DNA from: Bacteroidaceae bacterium
GTDB lineage: Bacteria > Bacteroidota > Bacteroidia > Bacteroidales > Bacteroidaceae
Assembly (NCBI GenBank): GCA_017557005.1
Contig: JAFZFZ010000020.1
Coordinates: 81,407-145,406, forward strand
DNA length: 64,000 nt
Direction: 5' to 3'
Shown: piece after piece, positions 35,853-45,249 of the stretch
How positions within the stretch are numbered: position 1 is the first letter of the stretch
Layout: each line of letters opens with the position of its first letter
The notes under the pieces: generated by a model
Database searches by the model: none
What the model was told of the DNA's origin: nothing
The model's input: only the letters and a program-made list of their open reading frames with translations
Made by a program: the position numbers and the translations under genes

Positions 35853-37220
35853 ATGGCAAAGGAGAAGATTGCATACGTATGTACCGAGTGTGGATACGAC
35901 TCGCCCAAGTGGGCGGGACGATGCCCCTCGTGCGGTACATGGAACTCGATGAAGGAGCAGGTGATACGCCCGGCAGCAACAGATAAGCGGGCTGCACCGG
36001 GATTCACCTTCGAGAAGGCACGCCCCCTCACACTGAACGAGATAGCGACAGGCGACGACCCGCGCATCGACATGCACGACGAGGAGCTGAACCGTGTGTT
36101 GGGCGGCGGACTGGTACCGGGATCGCTGGTGCTACTGGGTGGCGAACCGGGCATAGGTAAGAGTACGCTGGTGCTGCAGACGGTGCTGCGCATGCCGGAA
36201 CGACGGGTGCTATACATCTCAGGCGAGGAGAGCGCACGACAGTTGAAGCTGCGTGCCGACCGCATCAGCCACCCTGACACGGACTGCCTGATCGTGTGTG
36301 AGACATCGCTGGAGAAGATCTATGCACACATCAAGGAGACGCAGCCGGACATCATCATCATTGACTCGATACAGACAATCTCGACCGAGACGGCGGAGTC
36401 GTCACCGGGCAGCATCGTACAGATACGTGAGTGTGCTGCCTCGCTGCTGAAGTTCACCAAGGAGAGTAACATACCGGCCATCCTCATAGGACATATCAAC
36501 AAGGAGGGTAGCATAGCCGGACCGAAGATATTGGAGCATATCGTGGACTGTGTACTGCAGTTTGAGGGCGACCAGCACTATATGTACCGCATCTTGCGCG
36601 GCATCAAGAACCGCTTTGGAAGTACGGCCGAACTGGGTATCTACGAGATGCGTGGCGATGGTCTGCGTCAGGTGAGCAACCCCTCGGAGCTGCTCCTCAC
36701 GGATCGTCACGAGGGAATGAGTGGCATCGCCATCGCCTCGGCCATCGAGGGTATACGTCCGTTCCTCATCGAGACGCAGGCGCTCGTGAGCACGGCTGCC
36801 TACGGTACGCCGCAGCGCTCGGCCACGGGATTTGACCTGCGACGCATGAACATGCTGCTGGCGGTGCTGGAGAAGCGTGTGGGATTCAAACTGGCACAGA
36901 AGGATGTGTTTCTCAACATCGCGGGCGGACTGCGTGTGAACGACCCGGCCATAGACCTGAGTGTCATCAGTGCCATCCTCTCAAGCAACATGGATACCGA
37001 GATAGAGCCTACGGTGTGCATGGCGGGCGAGGTGGGTCTGTCGGGCGAGATACGTCCCGTGAGCCGCATCGAGCAGCGCATCGCCGAAGCCGAAAAATTA
37101 GGATTCAAGCAGATCATCATACCCAAACATAACATGCAGGGCCTGGACGCCACCCGATTCAACATCGAGATATGCCCCGTGCGTAAGGTGGAGGAGGCGT
37201 TCCGTTTGCTTTTTGGGTAA
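35853..37220 (+). CDS. radA: DNA repair protein RadA
   Basis: 455 aa from the ATG at 35853; this start gives the standard beginning MAKEKIAYVCTECGYDSPKWAGRC (in part). Domains: C4 zinc finger CTECG...CPSCG (about 10-30), RecA-like ATPase with Walker A GGEPGIGKST near 92-101, Walker B IIIIDSIQT near 168, the RadA-specific KNRFG motif near 250, and a C-terminal Lon-like domain ending VRKVEEAFRLLFG. RadA is a DnaB-like helicase that promotes branch migration in recombination. Length and motif set are complete. Single gene; the nearby upstream TAACTTCG (35826-35833) may be its -7 element. Confidence 0.93.
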   Translation: MAKEKIAYVCTECGYDSPKWAGRCPSCGTWNSMKEQVIRPAATDKRAAPGFTFEKARPLTLNEIATGDDPRIDMHDEELNRVLGGGLVPGSLVLLGGEPGIGKSTLVLQTVLRMPERRVLYISGEESARQLKLRADRISHPDTDCLIVCETSLEKIYAHIKETQPDIIIIDSIQTISTETAESSPGSIVQIRECAASLLKFTKESNIPAILIGHINKEGSIAGPKILEHIVDCVLQFEGDQHYMYRILRGIKNRFGSTAELGIYEMRGDGLRQVSNPSELLLTDRHEGMSGIAIASAIEGIRPFLIETQALVSTAAYGTPQRSATGFDLRRMNMLLAVLEKRVGFKLAQKDVFLNIAGGLRVNDPAIDLSVISAILSSNMDTEIEPTVCMAGEVGLSGEIRPVSRIEQRIAEAEKLGFKQIIIPKHNMQGLDATRFNIEICPVRKVEEAFRLLFG

Positions 37221-37365
37221 AGGGTTAAAGGGTGAAGGGTTAAAGGTTAGAGGGCCATCCGGATGACCGCAGGAAATTAAAAATTGAAAATTGAGAATTA
37301 AAAGTTAGCCATCCGGCAGGCACACTAAACTCTAAACATTAAACATTCAACGTTCAACATATAAT
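37221..37365. repeat. mixed short-word repeats between radA and the COG2509 gene
   Basis: AGGGTTAAAGGGTGAAGGGTT heptamers in part, CCATCCGGATG, AAATTAAAAATTGAAAATTG words, CCATCCGGCAGG and ACTAAACTCTAAACATTAAAC words. Confidence 0.7.
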
Positions 37366-37367
37366 AA

Positions 37368-39011
37368 ATGACCCAAGAACTACAAATCAGGATTCTGCCC
37401 GAACAGGCAGCGAGCGAGCAAAGCATCAAGCAGTATGTGGCTCGCGAGAAGGGACTGGACGCACGTACCATCAAGGCGGTGCGCACCCTGAAGCGCAGCA
37501 TCGACGCGCGACAACGCACCATCTACGTGAACCTGACGGTGCGACTATATATCAACGAACTACCTACCGATGATGAGTACGTGGAGACCTACTACCCGAT
37601 GGTGGATGAGGGTCCCGAGGTGATCGTGGTGGGTGCTGGTCCGGGCGGACTCTTTGCTGCGCTGCGTCTCATCGAACTGGGATGCCGCCCCATCGTGGTG
37701 GAGCGCGGAAAGGATGTACATACACGCAAACGCGACATCGCACGCATCTCGCGCGAACATACGGTGGACCCCGAGAGCAACTATAGCTTTGGTGAGGGTG
37801 GCGCCGGTGCCTACTCGGATGGTAAGCTATATACGCGCAGCAAAAAGCGTGGTAGCGTGGAGAAGATACTGAACGTATTCTGCCAGCACGGTGCGTCGAC
37901 CACCATCCTGAGCGATGCACACCCCCACATCGGTACGGACAAGCTGCCGCGCGTGATTGAGAACATGCGCGAGACCATCCGTCGCTGTGGCGGTGAGGTG
38001 CACTTTGAGACACGCATGGACAGCCTCATCATCGAGAAGGGGCAGATCGTAGGCATCGAGACGAGTACAGGACGCACCTTCCGTGGACCCGTCATCCTGG
38101 CTACAGGACACTCGGCACGTGATGTATACCAACACCTGTATGCCTCGGGCGTGGACATCGAGGCGAAGGGTATCGCCGTGGGTGTACGCCTGGAGCATCC
38201 GTCGGAACTGATTGACCAGATACAATATCACAACAAGAATGGACGCGGCAAGTACCTGCCTGCAGCGGAGTATAGCTTCGTGACTCAGGTGGAGGGACGT
38301 GGCGTATATAGCTTCTGCATGTGTCCCGGTGGCGCTGTGGTGCCTGCTGCCAGCGGTCCCGAACAGATCGTAGTGAACGGCATGTCGGCCTCGCACCGCG
38401 GCTCGCGCTGGAGCAACTCGGGCATGGTGGTGGAGATACGACCGGAGGATATCGAGAGCCCCCTCCTACCCTCCCCCAAGGGGGAGGAAATGGGACTTCC
38501 TCCTTACCTGTCATCCCCCCTTGGGGGGAACGAGGGGGGCCACCCCCACCCGCTTGCCATGCTACACTTACAGGAGGAACTGGAGCGTCAGTGCTGGATG
38601 CAGGGTAACCGCAGACAGACGGCACCAGCACAGCGAATGGTGGACTTCACTCGTAAGAAGCTGTCGTATGACCTGCCAGCATCGTCGTACTCGCCCGGAC
38701 TGATATCATCGCCGCTGCATTTCTGGATGCCGGAGTTCATCTGTTCGCGCCTGCAGCGCGGATTCGAACACTTCGGCCGTACCTCGCGCGGATTCCTCAC
38801 CAACGAAGCCACGGTGATAGGTATGGAGACTCGTACCTCGGCACCCGTGCGCATCCTGCGTGACCGAGACACACTGCAGCACATCTCCGTAGGGGGACTA
38901 TTCCCTTGCGGTGAGGGAGCTGGCTATGCTGGCGGTATCGTATCGGCCGGTATCGATGGCGAACGATGCGCAGAGATGGCGGCGGAGTATGTGAAGAGAA
39001 TTGAGAATTGA
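37368..39011 (+). CDS. FAD-dependent dehydrogenase (COG2509-like) with repeat-derived insert
   Basis: 547 aa. A short N-terminal domain (1-75) precedes the FAD site VIVVGAGPGGLFAALRLIE (about 85-103). NYSFGEGGAGAYSDGKLYTR, MCPGGAVVPAAS and a late FAD contact GEGAGYAGGIVSAGIDG are standard for the uncharacterised COG2509 dehydrogenases; a flavin-dependent redox role is likely but the substrate is unknown. Residues about 364-393 (SPLLPSPKGEE, then PPYLSSPLGGNEGG) are encoded by CCCCCCTTGGGGGGAACG-type palindromic DNA that also occurs inside the M23 peptidase gene. The last residues RIEN and the stop codon come from AATTGAGAATTGAAAATTG words (39000-39060). Confidence 0.85.
   Translation: MTQELQIRILPEQAASEQSIKQYVAREKGLDARTIKAVRTLKRSIDARQRTIYVNLTVRLYINELPTDDEYVETYYPMVDEGPEVIVVGAGPGGLFAALRLIELGCRPIVVERGKDVHTRKRDIARISREHTVDPESNYSFGEGGAGAYSDGKLYTRSKKRGSVEKILNVFCQHGASTTILSDAHPHIGTDKLPRVIENMRETIRRCGGEVHFETRMDSLIIEKGQIVGIETSTGRTFRGPVILATGHSARDVYQHLYASGVDIEAKGIAVGVRLEHPSELIDQIQYHNKNGRGKYLPAAEYSFVTQVEGRGVYSFCMCPGGAVVPAASGPEQIVVNGMSASHRGSRWSNSGMVVEIRPEDIESPLLPSPKGEEMGLPPYLSSPLGGNEGGHPHPLAMLHLQEELERQCWMQGNRRQTAPAQRMVDFTRKKLSYDLPASSYSPGLISSPLHFWMPEFICSRLQRGFEHFGRTSRGFLTNEATVIGMETRTSAPVRILRDRDTLQHISVGGLFPCGEGAGYAGGIVSAGIDGERCAEMAAEYVKRIEN
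38459..38550 (+). repeat. CCCCCTTGGGGG palindromic block in frame inside the COG2509 gene
   Basis: CTCCTACCCTCCCCCAAGGGG and CATCCCCCCTTGGGGGGAACG palindromes (each quoted in part), followed by GAGGGGGGCC. Close copies lie at 58434-58460 and 58538-58567. The block keeps the frame open and adds about 30 residues. Confidence 0.85.
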
Positions 39012-39060
39012 AAATTGAGAATTGAAAATTAAAAAATTAGAATTAAGAATTCATAATTCA
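39000..39060 (+). repeat. AATTGAGAATTGAAA word tract
   Basis: Tandem AATTGAGAATTGAAAATTG words; the first supplies the last codons and TGA stop of the COG2509 gene. Other copies: 21637 (inside ugd), 37275, 41620 (end of clpB), 41985 (inside clpB), 50738. Confidence 0.8.
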
Positions 39061-39071
39061 GAATTTAGAAG

Positions 39072-39079
39072 TATCTTCG
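39072..39079 (+). promoter_or_regulatory. probable -7 promoter element
   Basis: TATCTTCG, one base from the Bacteroidetes TAnnTTTG element, about 50 nt before the ATG at 39129. No clear TTG at the ideal distance. Confidence 0.4.
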
Positions 39080-39128
39080 CAGAAATTTTCACAAACAGGA
39101 CAATCAACTAACAAAACATAAAAACAAC

Positions 39129-41351
39129 ATGGCAAAAACAAAGAAACACGCATGGAGCTTCGAGAACATCGGTGGCTCTACCCGCGTAAAAATCACTACT
39201 GGGGCCGACATCGCAAACCTCGACCAGTTGGACCCTAAAATGTGGACCGTACTCTCATGTCCCTCAACCGGTCTCGAGATCGACGAAAAGAGCCTTAAGT
39301 ACATTGACACCGACAACGACGGACGCATCCGCGTGAACGACATCGTATCTACCGCCAAGTGGATGACAGCGGCACTGAACGATGCCGACCTGCTGCTCAA
39401 AGGCGATGACAAGATCAGCCTGAACGCTCTCAACCAAGAGGATGCTACCGGCAAGAAACTTTACAACTCGGCCAAGCAGATCCTTGCCAACTTAGGTAAG
39501 GAGGGCGACACCATCAGCATCGCCGACACTGCAGACACGGCTGCTATCTTCGCCAAGACTGCCTTCAACGGCGACGGCATCATCACCGAACTGAGCACAG
39601 CTGACCTCGACGAGAAGGCAGCTATCGCAGCGGCTATCGCCAGCGTAGGTAGCGTGACCGACCGCAGCGGTGACAAGGGTCTCAACGCTGAGCTCGTGGA
39701 GAAGTTTTACCAGGCATTGGCCGACTATACTGCATGGAAGGCTGCCGAAGTGGAGGCTCCCTATGGTGCCGACACCGACAAGGCCATCGAGGCATACAAC
39801 GCACTCGATGCCAAGGTAAAGGATTACTTCGTACGTGCTCGCCTTGCCTCATTTGCTCCTGAGAGCGCTGCCAAGCTCGACGTGCAGAGCGCACTCATCG
39901 AGACCATCAGCGCCGATAACCTCACCGGCAAGACCGAAGAGATTGCTGCATATCCCATCGCTCGCGTGACCGATAAGGCTGAGCTCCCGCTCGATGCCTC
40001 TATCAACCCCGCATGGGCAGATAAGTTCAAGACGCTCATCGCTATCATCCAGCCCAAGGAGAAGGCCTTCACAGCCGAGTCATGGGCAGCCATCGGTGCA
40101 GCCTTCGCTGCCTACAGCGGATGGAAGGGTGCCAAGAAGGGTGCTGAGGTAGAGGCCTTGGGCTTGGAAGCTATCAATAAGTTCATCGCCGACGACAAGA
40201 AGCAGGCTTTGCTCAACCTCATCGCACAGGACAACACCCTCAAAGAGGAGGCTGAAAGCATCGAGATGGTGGGTAAGTTCCTCTACATCTACCGCGACTT
40301 CTATCGCTTGCTGCGCAACTTCGTGACCTTCCACGACTTCTACAACAAGGATAAGAAGGTAGGCGCTATCTTCCAAAGCGGACGTCTCATCATTGACCAG
40401 CGTGAATGCCGCCTCTGTATGAAGGTGGCCGATATGGGCAAACACAACACCATGGCTGCTGCCAGTGGCATGTACCTGGTATACTGCGACTGCACATCGC
40501 CCCTCAAGGCTGCGAAGCAGACCATCGTAGCTACCGTGACCGTAGGTGACATAGGCGACCTGTTTGTAGGTAAGAACGCCATCTACTACGACAACGAGGG
40601 AGGCGTATGGGATGCTGTCATCACCAAGATTATCGACAACCCCATCAGCATCGGTCAGGCCTTCTGGTCACCCTACCGCCGCATGTCGACCGTAGTGGAG
40701 AACCTCATCAACAAGAGCGCTGCAGATAAGGATGCTGCCATGATGAAGGATATGACGGCCAAGATCAACGAGGCGCCCAAGGCGGCTCCTACTGCAGAAG
40801 GAAAGCCGGCCTCTTCGGCATTCGATATTGCTAAGTTTGCCGGTATCTTTGCTGCCTTAGGTATGGCATTAGGCATGATTGGTTCTGCGATTGCGGGTAT
40901 CTTTGATAGTCTCATCAAGCTCTCATTATTGCAGCTCGTTGGAGTATTCGTGGGCATCATGCTCATCATCTCGGGTCCCGCAATGGTATTGGCTTGGATG
41001 AAGCTGCGTCGTCGTAACATCGCTCCGCTGCTCAACGCCAACGGTTGGGCTATCAACGCGGCATCGAAGATCAGCATTCCCTTCGGTGAGACGCTTACTG
41101 ACATTGCCAAGTACCCCAAGCTCAAGCTCAAGGATCCTTACGCTAAGAAGGGACTCCCCACATGGAAGAAAGGACTTATCACATTGGCTGCACTGATTGT
41201 GGTAGTCGGCGCGCTGTGGTTGGGTAACCTGCTTGCATGGGCCAAGTTGCCCTCTCCCCTGCCCCGCTTCCATAAGACTGAAGCGGTAGAGGTGGTAGAA
41301 ACAGTGGAGGCCACTTCCGAAACAGTAGAGGTGACTGATTCGATTCTGTAA
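39129..41351 (+). CDS. large membrane protein with EF-hand-like calcium loop
   Basis: 740 aa, family not named. The N-terminal region contains a canonical EF-hand loop with Asp60, Asp62, Asp64, Gly65 and Asp71 (DTDNDGRIRVND), and a second loop-like NGDGIITE near 155. Residues about 100-550 are Ala-rich and helical and contain a YRDFYRLLRNFVTFHDFY segment near 390. Three or so hydrophobic segments follow: FAGIFAALGMALGMIGSAI (about 575-595), LVGVFVGIMLIISGPAMVLAW (about 600-620, in part) and LITLAALIVVVGALWLGNLL (about 685-704). No signal peptide. It is probably an inner-membrane protein with a large cytoplasmic part, and its codon bias suggests good expression. Ends with a strong terminator. 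Function unknown. Confidence 0.7.
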   Translation: MAKTKKHAWSFENIGGSTRVKITTGADIANLDQLDPKMWTVLSCPSTGLEIDEKSLKYIDTDNDGRIRVNDIVSTAKWMTAALNDADLLLKGDDKISLNALNQEDATGKKLYNSAKQILANLGKEGDTISIADTADTAAIFAKTAFNGDGIITELSTADLDEKAAIAAAIASVGSVTDRSGDKGLNAELVEKFYQALADYTAWKAAEVEAPYGADTDKAIEAYNALDAKVKDYFVRARLASFAPESAAKLDVQSALIETISADNLTGKTEEIAAYPIARVTDKAELPLDASINPAWADKFKTLIAIIQPKEKAFTAESWAAIGAAFAAYSGWKGAKKGAEVEALGLEAINKFIADDKKQALLNLIAQDNTLKEEAESIEMVGKFLYIYRDFYRLLRNFVTFHDFYNKDKKVGAIFQSGRLIIDQRECRLCMKVADMGKHNTMAAASGMYLVYCDCTSPLKAAKQTIVATVTVGDIGDLFVGKNAIYYDNEGGVWDAVITKIIDNPISIGQAFWSPYRRMSTVVENLINKSAADKDAAMMKDMTAKINEAPKAAPTAEGKPASSAFDIAKFAGIFAALGMALGMIGSAIAGIFDSLIKLSLLQLVGVFVGIMLIISGPAMVLAWMKLRRRNIAPLLNANGWAINAASKISIPFGETLTDIAKYPKLKLKDPYAKKGLPTWKKGLITLAALIVVVGALWLGNLLAWAKLPSPLPRFHKTEAVEVVETVEATSETVEVTDSIL

Positions 41352-41359
41352 ACCAAAAA

Positions 41360-41392
41360 AACTGGGACCTGCGATGCGGGTCCCAGTTTTTT
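41360..41392 (+). terminator. intrinsic terminator
   Basis: AACTGGGACC (41360-41369) and GGTCCCAGTT (41379-41388) form a perfect 10-bp stem followed by TTTT, 8 nt after the stop codon of the EF-hand protein gene. Confidence 0.9.
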
Positions 41393-41400
41393 ATAATCAA

Positions 41401-41502
41401 CGGTTAAAGCCAGCAACCTAAAGGTTAGTGGTGGTTAAAAACAGCCTTGGCTGTCGGTTAAAGAAGCTACGCTTCGGTTAAAGTTGCTTCGCAACGGTAA
41501 CG
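41401..41502 (+). repeat. hairpin-repeat array (about 5 units)
   Basis: GGTTAAA-joined hairpins: an imperfect AGCAACC-AAA type, ACAGCC-TT-GGCTGT, GAAGC-TAC-GCTTC and GTTGC-TTC-GCAAC. Sits between convergent genes, after a terminator and before the clpB stop; the rest of the gap to 41615 shows nothing recognisable. Confidence 0.85.
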
Positions 41503-41615
41503 AAAGCATAAACTCGAGGCCAATTTTCATTTTTTCAAGGTTCGTGCCAGCGAGCGAAATGCAAGTTTACTTGTGATTTCTCTGCGAGCACAGCCGAAGC
41601 TCAACAACGCAGTTG

Positions 41616-43865
41616 TTAATTCTCAATTTTCAATTCTCCCCCCTCAGCATCCACGACAATCTCGCGCGTGCGGTCAATCTCCATAGCCAAGATCTTTGTG
41701 GAGAGGACGTTGAGCAGGAGATTCTGTATGGCTCGCTTCACAGGACGTGCGCCAAACTCGGGGTCGTAGCCAGCATCGGCAATATAGTCGATAGCCTTCT
41801 CTGTGAGTCGCAGACGAATATCGTTAGCGGCCAGCATGCGGCACACGTTATGGATCTGCAGGCGCACCACCTGGGCAATCTCCTCCCGATTGAGAGGAAG
41901 GAACATGATGGTCTCGTCGATACGGTTGAGGAACTCGGGCTTGATGGTCTGCTTGAGCATCTCTAGAAGCTCGCTGCGCAGCTTTTCTAATTGAGAATTG
42001 AAAATTGAAAATTGAGAATTAACCTCCGGGTGGTCAGACTGTTGACCGTTGCTTTTCCCTTCGGCCAGCGAACTTCGTTTGACTGTTGACTGTTGGCTGA
42101 GGGCGCTTCCCAAGCGTTCACGAATGAGCGAGCTACCGAGGTTAGAGGTCATGATGATGATGGTATTCTTGAAGTTGACCGTACGTCCTTTGTTATCGGT
42201 GAGGCGGCCATCGTCGAGTACCTGCAGGAGGATGTTGAACACGTCGGGGTGGGCCTTCTCAATCTCATCGAAGAGAACCACGGAGTAGGGTTTGCGACGT
42301 ACGGCCTCGGTAAGCTGTCCGCCCTCATCATAGCCGATGTAGCCAGGAGGCGCACCGATGAGTCGGGTGACGGAGAACTTCTCCTGATACTCGCTCATGT
42401 CGATACGGGTCATCAGGCGTTCGTCGTTGAAGAGGTAGTCGGCCAGGGCTCGTGCCAGCTCCGTCTTACCCACACCGGTGGTGCCAAGGAAGATGAATGA
42501 GCCGATGGGACGCTTGGGATCTTGCATGCCGGCACGACTGCGGCGAACGGCATTGGCTACGGCAGCAATCGCCTCATCCTGTCCGATGACACGGCGGTGC
42601 AGCTCCTCCTCGAGATGGAGCAGCTTGTGACGCTCACTCTCAAGCATCTTGTTCACGGGAATGCCCGTCCAACGGCTTACGACATCGGCGATGTCATCGG
42701 CGGTGACCTCCTCTTTGATGAGGGCTCCACTGCCCTGCTTGCTGTGTAGCTGCTGTTCGGTGGCGGTGATCTGTGCCTCGACCTCCTTGAGGCGGCCATA
42801 GCGTATCTCGGCCACACGGCCATAGTTACCCTCACGCTCGGCACGGTCGGCCTCTACCTTGAGCTGTTCGACGAGCTGCTTCTTCTGCTGAATCTCGTCG
42901 ATGAGTCGCTTCTCGGCCTGCCACTTCTCTGATAGTTCGCGCTCCTGACTGCGCAAAGCGTCAATCTCCTCGGTGAGCAGTGCCAGCTTGGGCTCATCCT
43001 TCTCGCGCTTGATGGCCTCACGCTCAATCTCGAGCTGCTTCAGGTGACGAGTGATCTCATCGAGTTCCTCGGGCACTGAGTCGCGTTCCATACGCAGTTT
43101 GGCTGCAGCCTCATCCATGAGGTCGATGGCCTTGTCGGGAAGGAAGCGCTCGGTGATGTAGCGGGACGATAGTTCTACCGCTGCGACGATGGCTTCATCC
43201 TTGATGCGTACCTTGTGGTGACTCTCGTAACGTTCCTTAATACCACGCAGGATGGATATGCTGCTGGCTTCGTCGGGCTCATCGACGATGACAGTCTGGA
43301 AGCGGCGCTCGAGCGCCTTGTCCTTCTCAAAGTATTTCTGATACTCATCGAGGGTGGTAGCACCAATGGAGCGGAGTTCGCCACGCGCAAGGGCTGGCTT
43401 GAGGATATTGGCTGCATCCATGGCACCTGAGCCGTCGGCACCTGCACCTACGAGCGTATGTATCTCATCGATGAAGAGGATGCACTCGCCAGCCGACTGG
43501 ATGACATCGTTGACAACACCCTTGAGACGCTCCTCGAACTCACCCTTATACTTGGCTCCTGCCACCAGGGCACCCATATCGAGGGAGTACACCTGCTTGC
43601 GCTTGAGGTTTTCGGGCACATCGCCACGCAGGATACGGTGGGCAAGTCCCTCGACAATGGCGGTCTTACCCGTACCGGGCTCACCGATGAGAATGGGGTT
43701 GTTTTTCGTACGGCGGCTGAGAATCTGCAGTATGCGTCGGATCTCCTCGTCGCGACCTATCACGGGATCGAGTTTACCGCTCTTGGCAGCCTCATTGAGG
43801 TTGATAGCAAAGCGGTTGAGAAAGCTATTCTTCTCGTTCGGATTATTTGCAAAGTTATTGTTCAT
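41616..43865 (-). CDS. clpB: ClpB-type disaggregase, short form without N-domain, with repeat-derived insert
   Basis: 749 aa. It starts at [22 protein letters not shown], so the usual 145-residue N-terminal domain is absent. AAA+ domain 1 has Walker A GEPGTGKT near 60 and Walker [10 protein letters not shown]. The coiled-coil middle domain spans about 260-390. AAA+ domain 2 has GTTGVGKT near 465, and the [13 protein letters not shown] pore loop is present. ClpB threads aggregated proteins together with DnaK. Residues about 587-626 ([14 protein letters not shown], then [10 protein letters not shown]) interrupt the second AAA+ domain just before [12 protein letters not shown]. Their DNA (41985-42110) is a mosaic of intergenic words, including a 32-nt block identical to 25884-25915. 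The C-terminal LKIEN and stop are also repeat sequence. Confidence 0.9.
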   Translation of the reverse strand: MNNNFANNPNEKNSFLNRFAINLNEAAKSGKLDPVIGRDEEIRRILQILSRRTKNNPILIGEPGTGKTAIVEGLAHRILRGDVPENLKRKQVYSLDMGALVAGAKYKGEFEERLKGVVNDVIQSAGECILFIDEIHTLVGAGADGSGAMDAANILKPALARGELRSIGATTLDEYQKYFEKDKALERRFQTVIVDEPDEASSISILRGIKERYESHHKVRIKDEAIVAAVELSSRYITERFLPDKAIDLMDEAAAKLRMERDSVPEELDEITRHLKQLEIEREAIKREKDEPKLALLTEEIDALRSQERELSEKWQAEKRLIDEIQQKKQLVEQLKVEADRAEREGNYGRVAEIRYGRLKEVEAQITATEQQLHSKQGSGALIKEEVTADDIADVVSRWTGIPVNKMLESERHKLLHLEEELHRRVIGQDEAIAAVANAVRRSRAGMQDPKRPIGSFIFLGTTGVGKTELARALADYLFNDERLMTRIDMSEYQEKFSVTRLIGAPPGYIGYDEGGQLTEAVRRKPYSVVLFDEIEKAHPDVFNILLQVLDDGRLTDNKGRTVNFKNTIIIMTSNLGSSLIRERLGSALSQQSTVKRSSLAEGKSNGQQSDHPEVNSQFSIFNSQLEKLRSELLEMLKQTIKPEFLNRIDETIMFLPLNREEIAQVVRLQIHNVCRMLAANDIRLRLTEKAIDYIADAGYDPEFGARPVKRAIQNLLLNVLSTKILAMEIDRTREIVVDAEGGELKIEN
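41985..42110 (-). repeat. repeat mosaic in frame inside clpB
   Basis: AATTGAGAATTGAAAATTG words (41987-42020), CCTCCGGGTGG, GTTGACCGTT, a 32-nt block at 42049-42080 whose reverse complement equals 25884-25915, then GACTGTTGACTGTTGGC. Encodes about 40 residues. Confidence 0.9.
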
Positions 43866-43919
43866 GGTTGTTTTGGTTTTTAATTATTAAAAAAGTCTAC
43901 GAACAACGGATGTTTTAAT

Positions 43920-44135
43920 GGTGAACCGACGCCAAACCGAGAGCAATCAAACTTGCTTGAATTGCCGAGGTGCGAAGGAGGAAAGCCTGCGTAAGCAGGA
44001 TTAATGTTGAACGAACCATCCGGATGGCTAACTTCTCCTCCTAACGTAGGAGGAGTACCCTGTAAGGGGGAGGTGGTATAATTCGTTTTCGTCATCGTCT
44101 TCGTTTTAGTTTCCGTTTTATCGTCGGGATGCAAA
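43920..44135. repeat. repeat mosaic between clpB and esterase genes
   Basis: GGAAAGCCTGC-GTAA-GCAGG hairpin-like unit (43979-43999), CCATCCGGATGG (44018), TCTCCTCCTAACGTAGGAGG palindrome and CCCTGTAAGGGGGAGG (44033-44079), then GTTTTCGTCATCGTCTTCG hexamer words (44086-44125). The CTCC/CCCTGTAAGGG pair is a near copy, in reverse orientation, of 28170-28212. Confidence 0.75.
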
Positions 44136-44209
44136 TCAAGCGCCAAAGTGAAATACGCTCAAATCGCACGACATTTTGTCATTACACAACAGATTAAACA
44201 CGACAAAAG

Positions 44210-44240
44210 TTGTCAGTTACAACCAAATGGTCTATATTTG
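44210..44240 (+). promoter_or_regulatory. Bacteroidetes-type promoter of the esterase gene
   Basis: TTG at 44210-44212, 20 nt, TATATTTG at 44233-44240: a full match to the -33/-7 consensus. Start of transcription near 44246, about 33 nt before the ATG. Confidence 0.75.
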
Positions 44241-44278
44241 CAAAAGAATATACGATAAATCACACACAGTTAAATACT

Positions 44279-45154
44279 ATGAAAAGACTGAGTTTTGCCA
44301 TCGTAGCTATGGCATTGTGCCTGAATACAATGGCACAGAACTGGAGACAACAAGGTAGCCGAGTAGAGGAACACACCGTGAAAAGTGAGGTACTGAAAGC
44401 TGAACGTAGCTACACGATATATCTGCCCGCAGGATATGACCAACAAACAGATCGTACCTACCCCGTGCTGTATCTGCTACATGGCATGAACGACACCAAC
44501 AAGGGATGGTATGAGCGCGGACATGTGAAGGATGTAATAGATCAGCTCACAGCTTCGGGAGAGGCATGCGAGATGATTATCGTGACACCCGACGCCGGTG
44601 GCAACATCATGGAGGATAAGTGGAACGGATACTTCAACATGGAGGGATGGAACTACGAGGATTTCTTCTTCAAAGAGTTTGTTCCCATGATAGAAAGCAA
44701 ATACCGTATCAAGGCCGATAAGGCACACCGTGCCGTGGCTGGTCTGTCGATGGGTGGTGGTGGCGCTACAAGCTATGCGCAGCGCCATGCCGACATGTTT
44801 GCCGCATGCTATGCGATGAGCGCACTGATGCATCTTCCTCCCGCCTCGGCCGAACAGGTGGCTACAGGTAACAAGATGGCAATGCTCACCGATGCAGCCA
44901 ACCGCTACAGCTGTGTAGACTACGTGAAGGAGGCCGACGAAGCTCGCAAGCAGCAGCTACGCTCGGTGCAGTGGTTTATCGACTGTGGCGACGACGACTT
45001 CCTCTTCGACTGCAACCTCGACCTCTACCAAGAGATGCGCAAGGCACGCATCCCTGGTCAGTTGCGTGTGCGCGATGGCGGACATACCTGGGAGTATTGG
45101 CACTCGGCTCTCTACACGGCGCTGCCCTACTTCTCACGAATCTTTGGAAAATAA
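44279..45154 (+). CDS. secreted esterase (esterase D/feruloyl-esterase-like)
   Basis: 291 aa from the ATG at 44279, which gives a clean signal peptide (MKRLSFAIVAMALCLNTMAQ); upstream codons in frame overlap the promoter and are rejected. Alpha/beta-hydrolase of the esterase PF00756 type: YPVLYLLHGMNDTNKGW (oxyanion region), nucleophile Ser in GLSMGGGGA (about 163), an acidic residue in IDCGDDDFLF, and His in RDGGHTWEYW near the end. Probably cleaves ester substituents on plant polysaccharides in the periplasm, in line with the arabinose genes downstream; the exact substrate is unknown. A hairpin follows the stop codon. Confidence 0.85.
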   Translation: MKRLSFAIVAMALCLNTMAQNWRQQGSRVEEHTVKSEVLKAERSYTIYLPAGYDQQTDRTYPVLYLLHGMNDTNKGWYERGHVKDVIDQLTASGEACEMIIVTPDAGGNIMEDKWNGYFNMEGWNYEDFFFKEFVPMIESKYRIKADKAHRAVAGLSMGGGGATSYAQRHADMFAACYAMSALMHLPPASAEQVATGNKMAMLTDAANRYSCVDYVKEADEARKQQLRSVQWFIDCGDDDFLFDCNLDLYQEMRKARIPGQLRVRDGGHTWEYWHSALYTALPYFSRIFGK

Positions 45155-45162
45155 ATACCATT

Positions 45163-45196
45163 ATTTACCCATCTTGACGCGTCGGGATGGGTAAAT
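45163..45196 (+). terminator. hairpin after the esterase gene
   Basis: ATTTACCCATC (45163-45173) pairs perfectly with GATGGGTAAAT (45186-45196). No long T run follows, so termination may be partial. Confidence 0.6.
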
Positions 45197-45249
45197 TCAT
45201 TCACCATTCAACGTCAACTTCAGCCCTTGCGGGCGTTTCATCATTCAAC

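Noticed and set aside
37275..37300. AATTGAAAATTG words as promoter elements
   Set aside because: They occur equally inside genes and at gene ends, do not carry TAnnTTTG, and are better explained as a repeat family.
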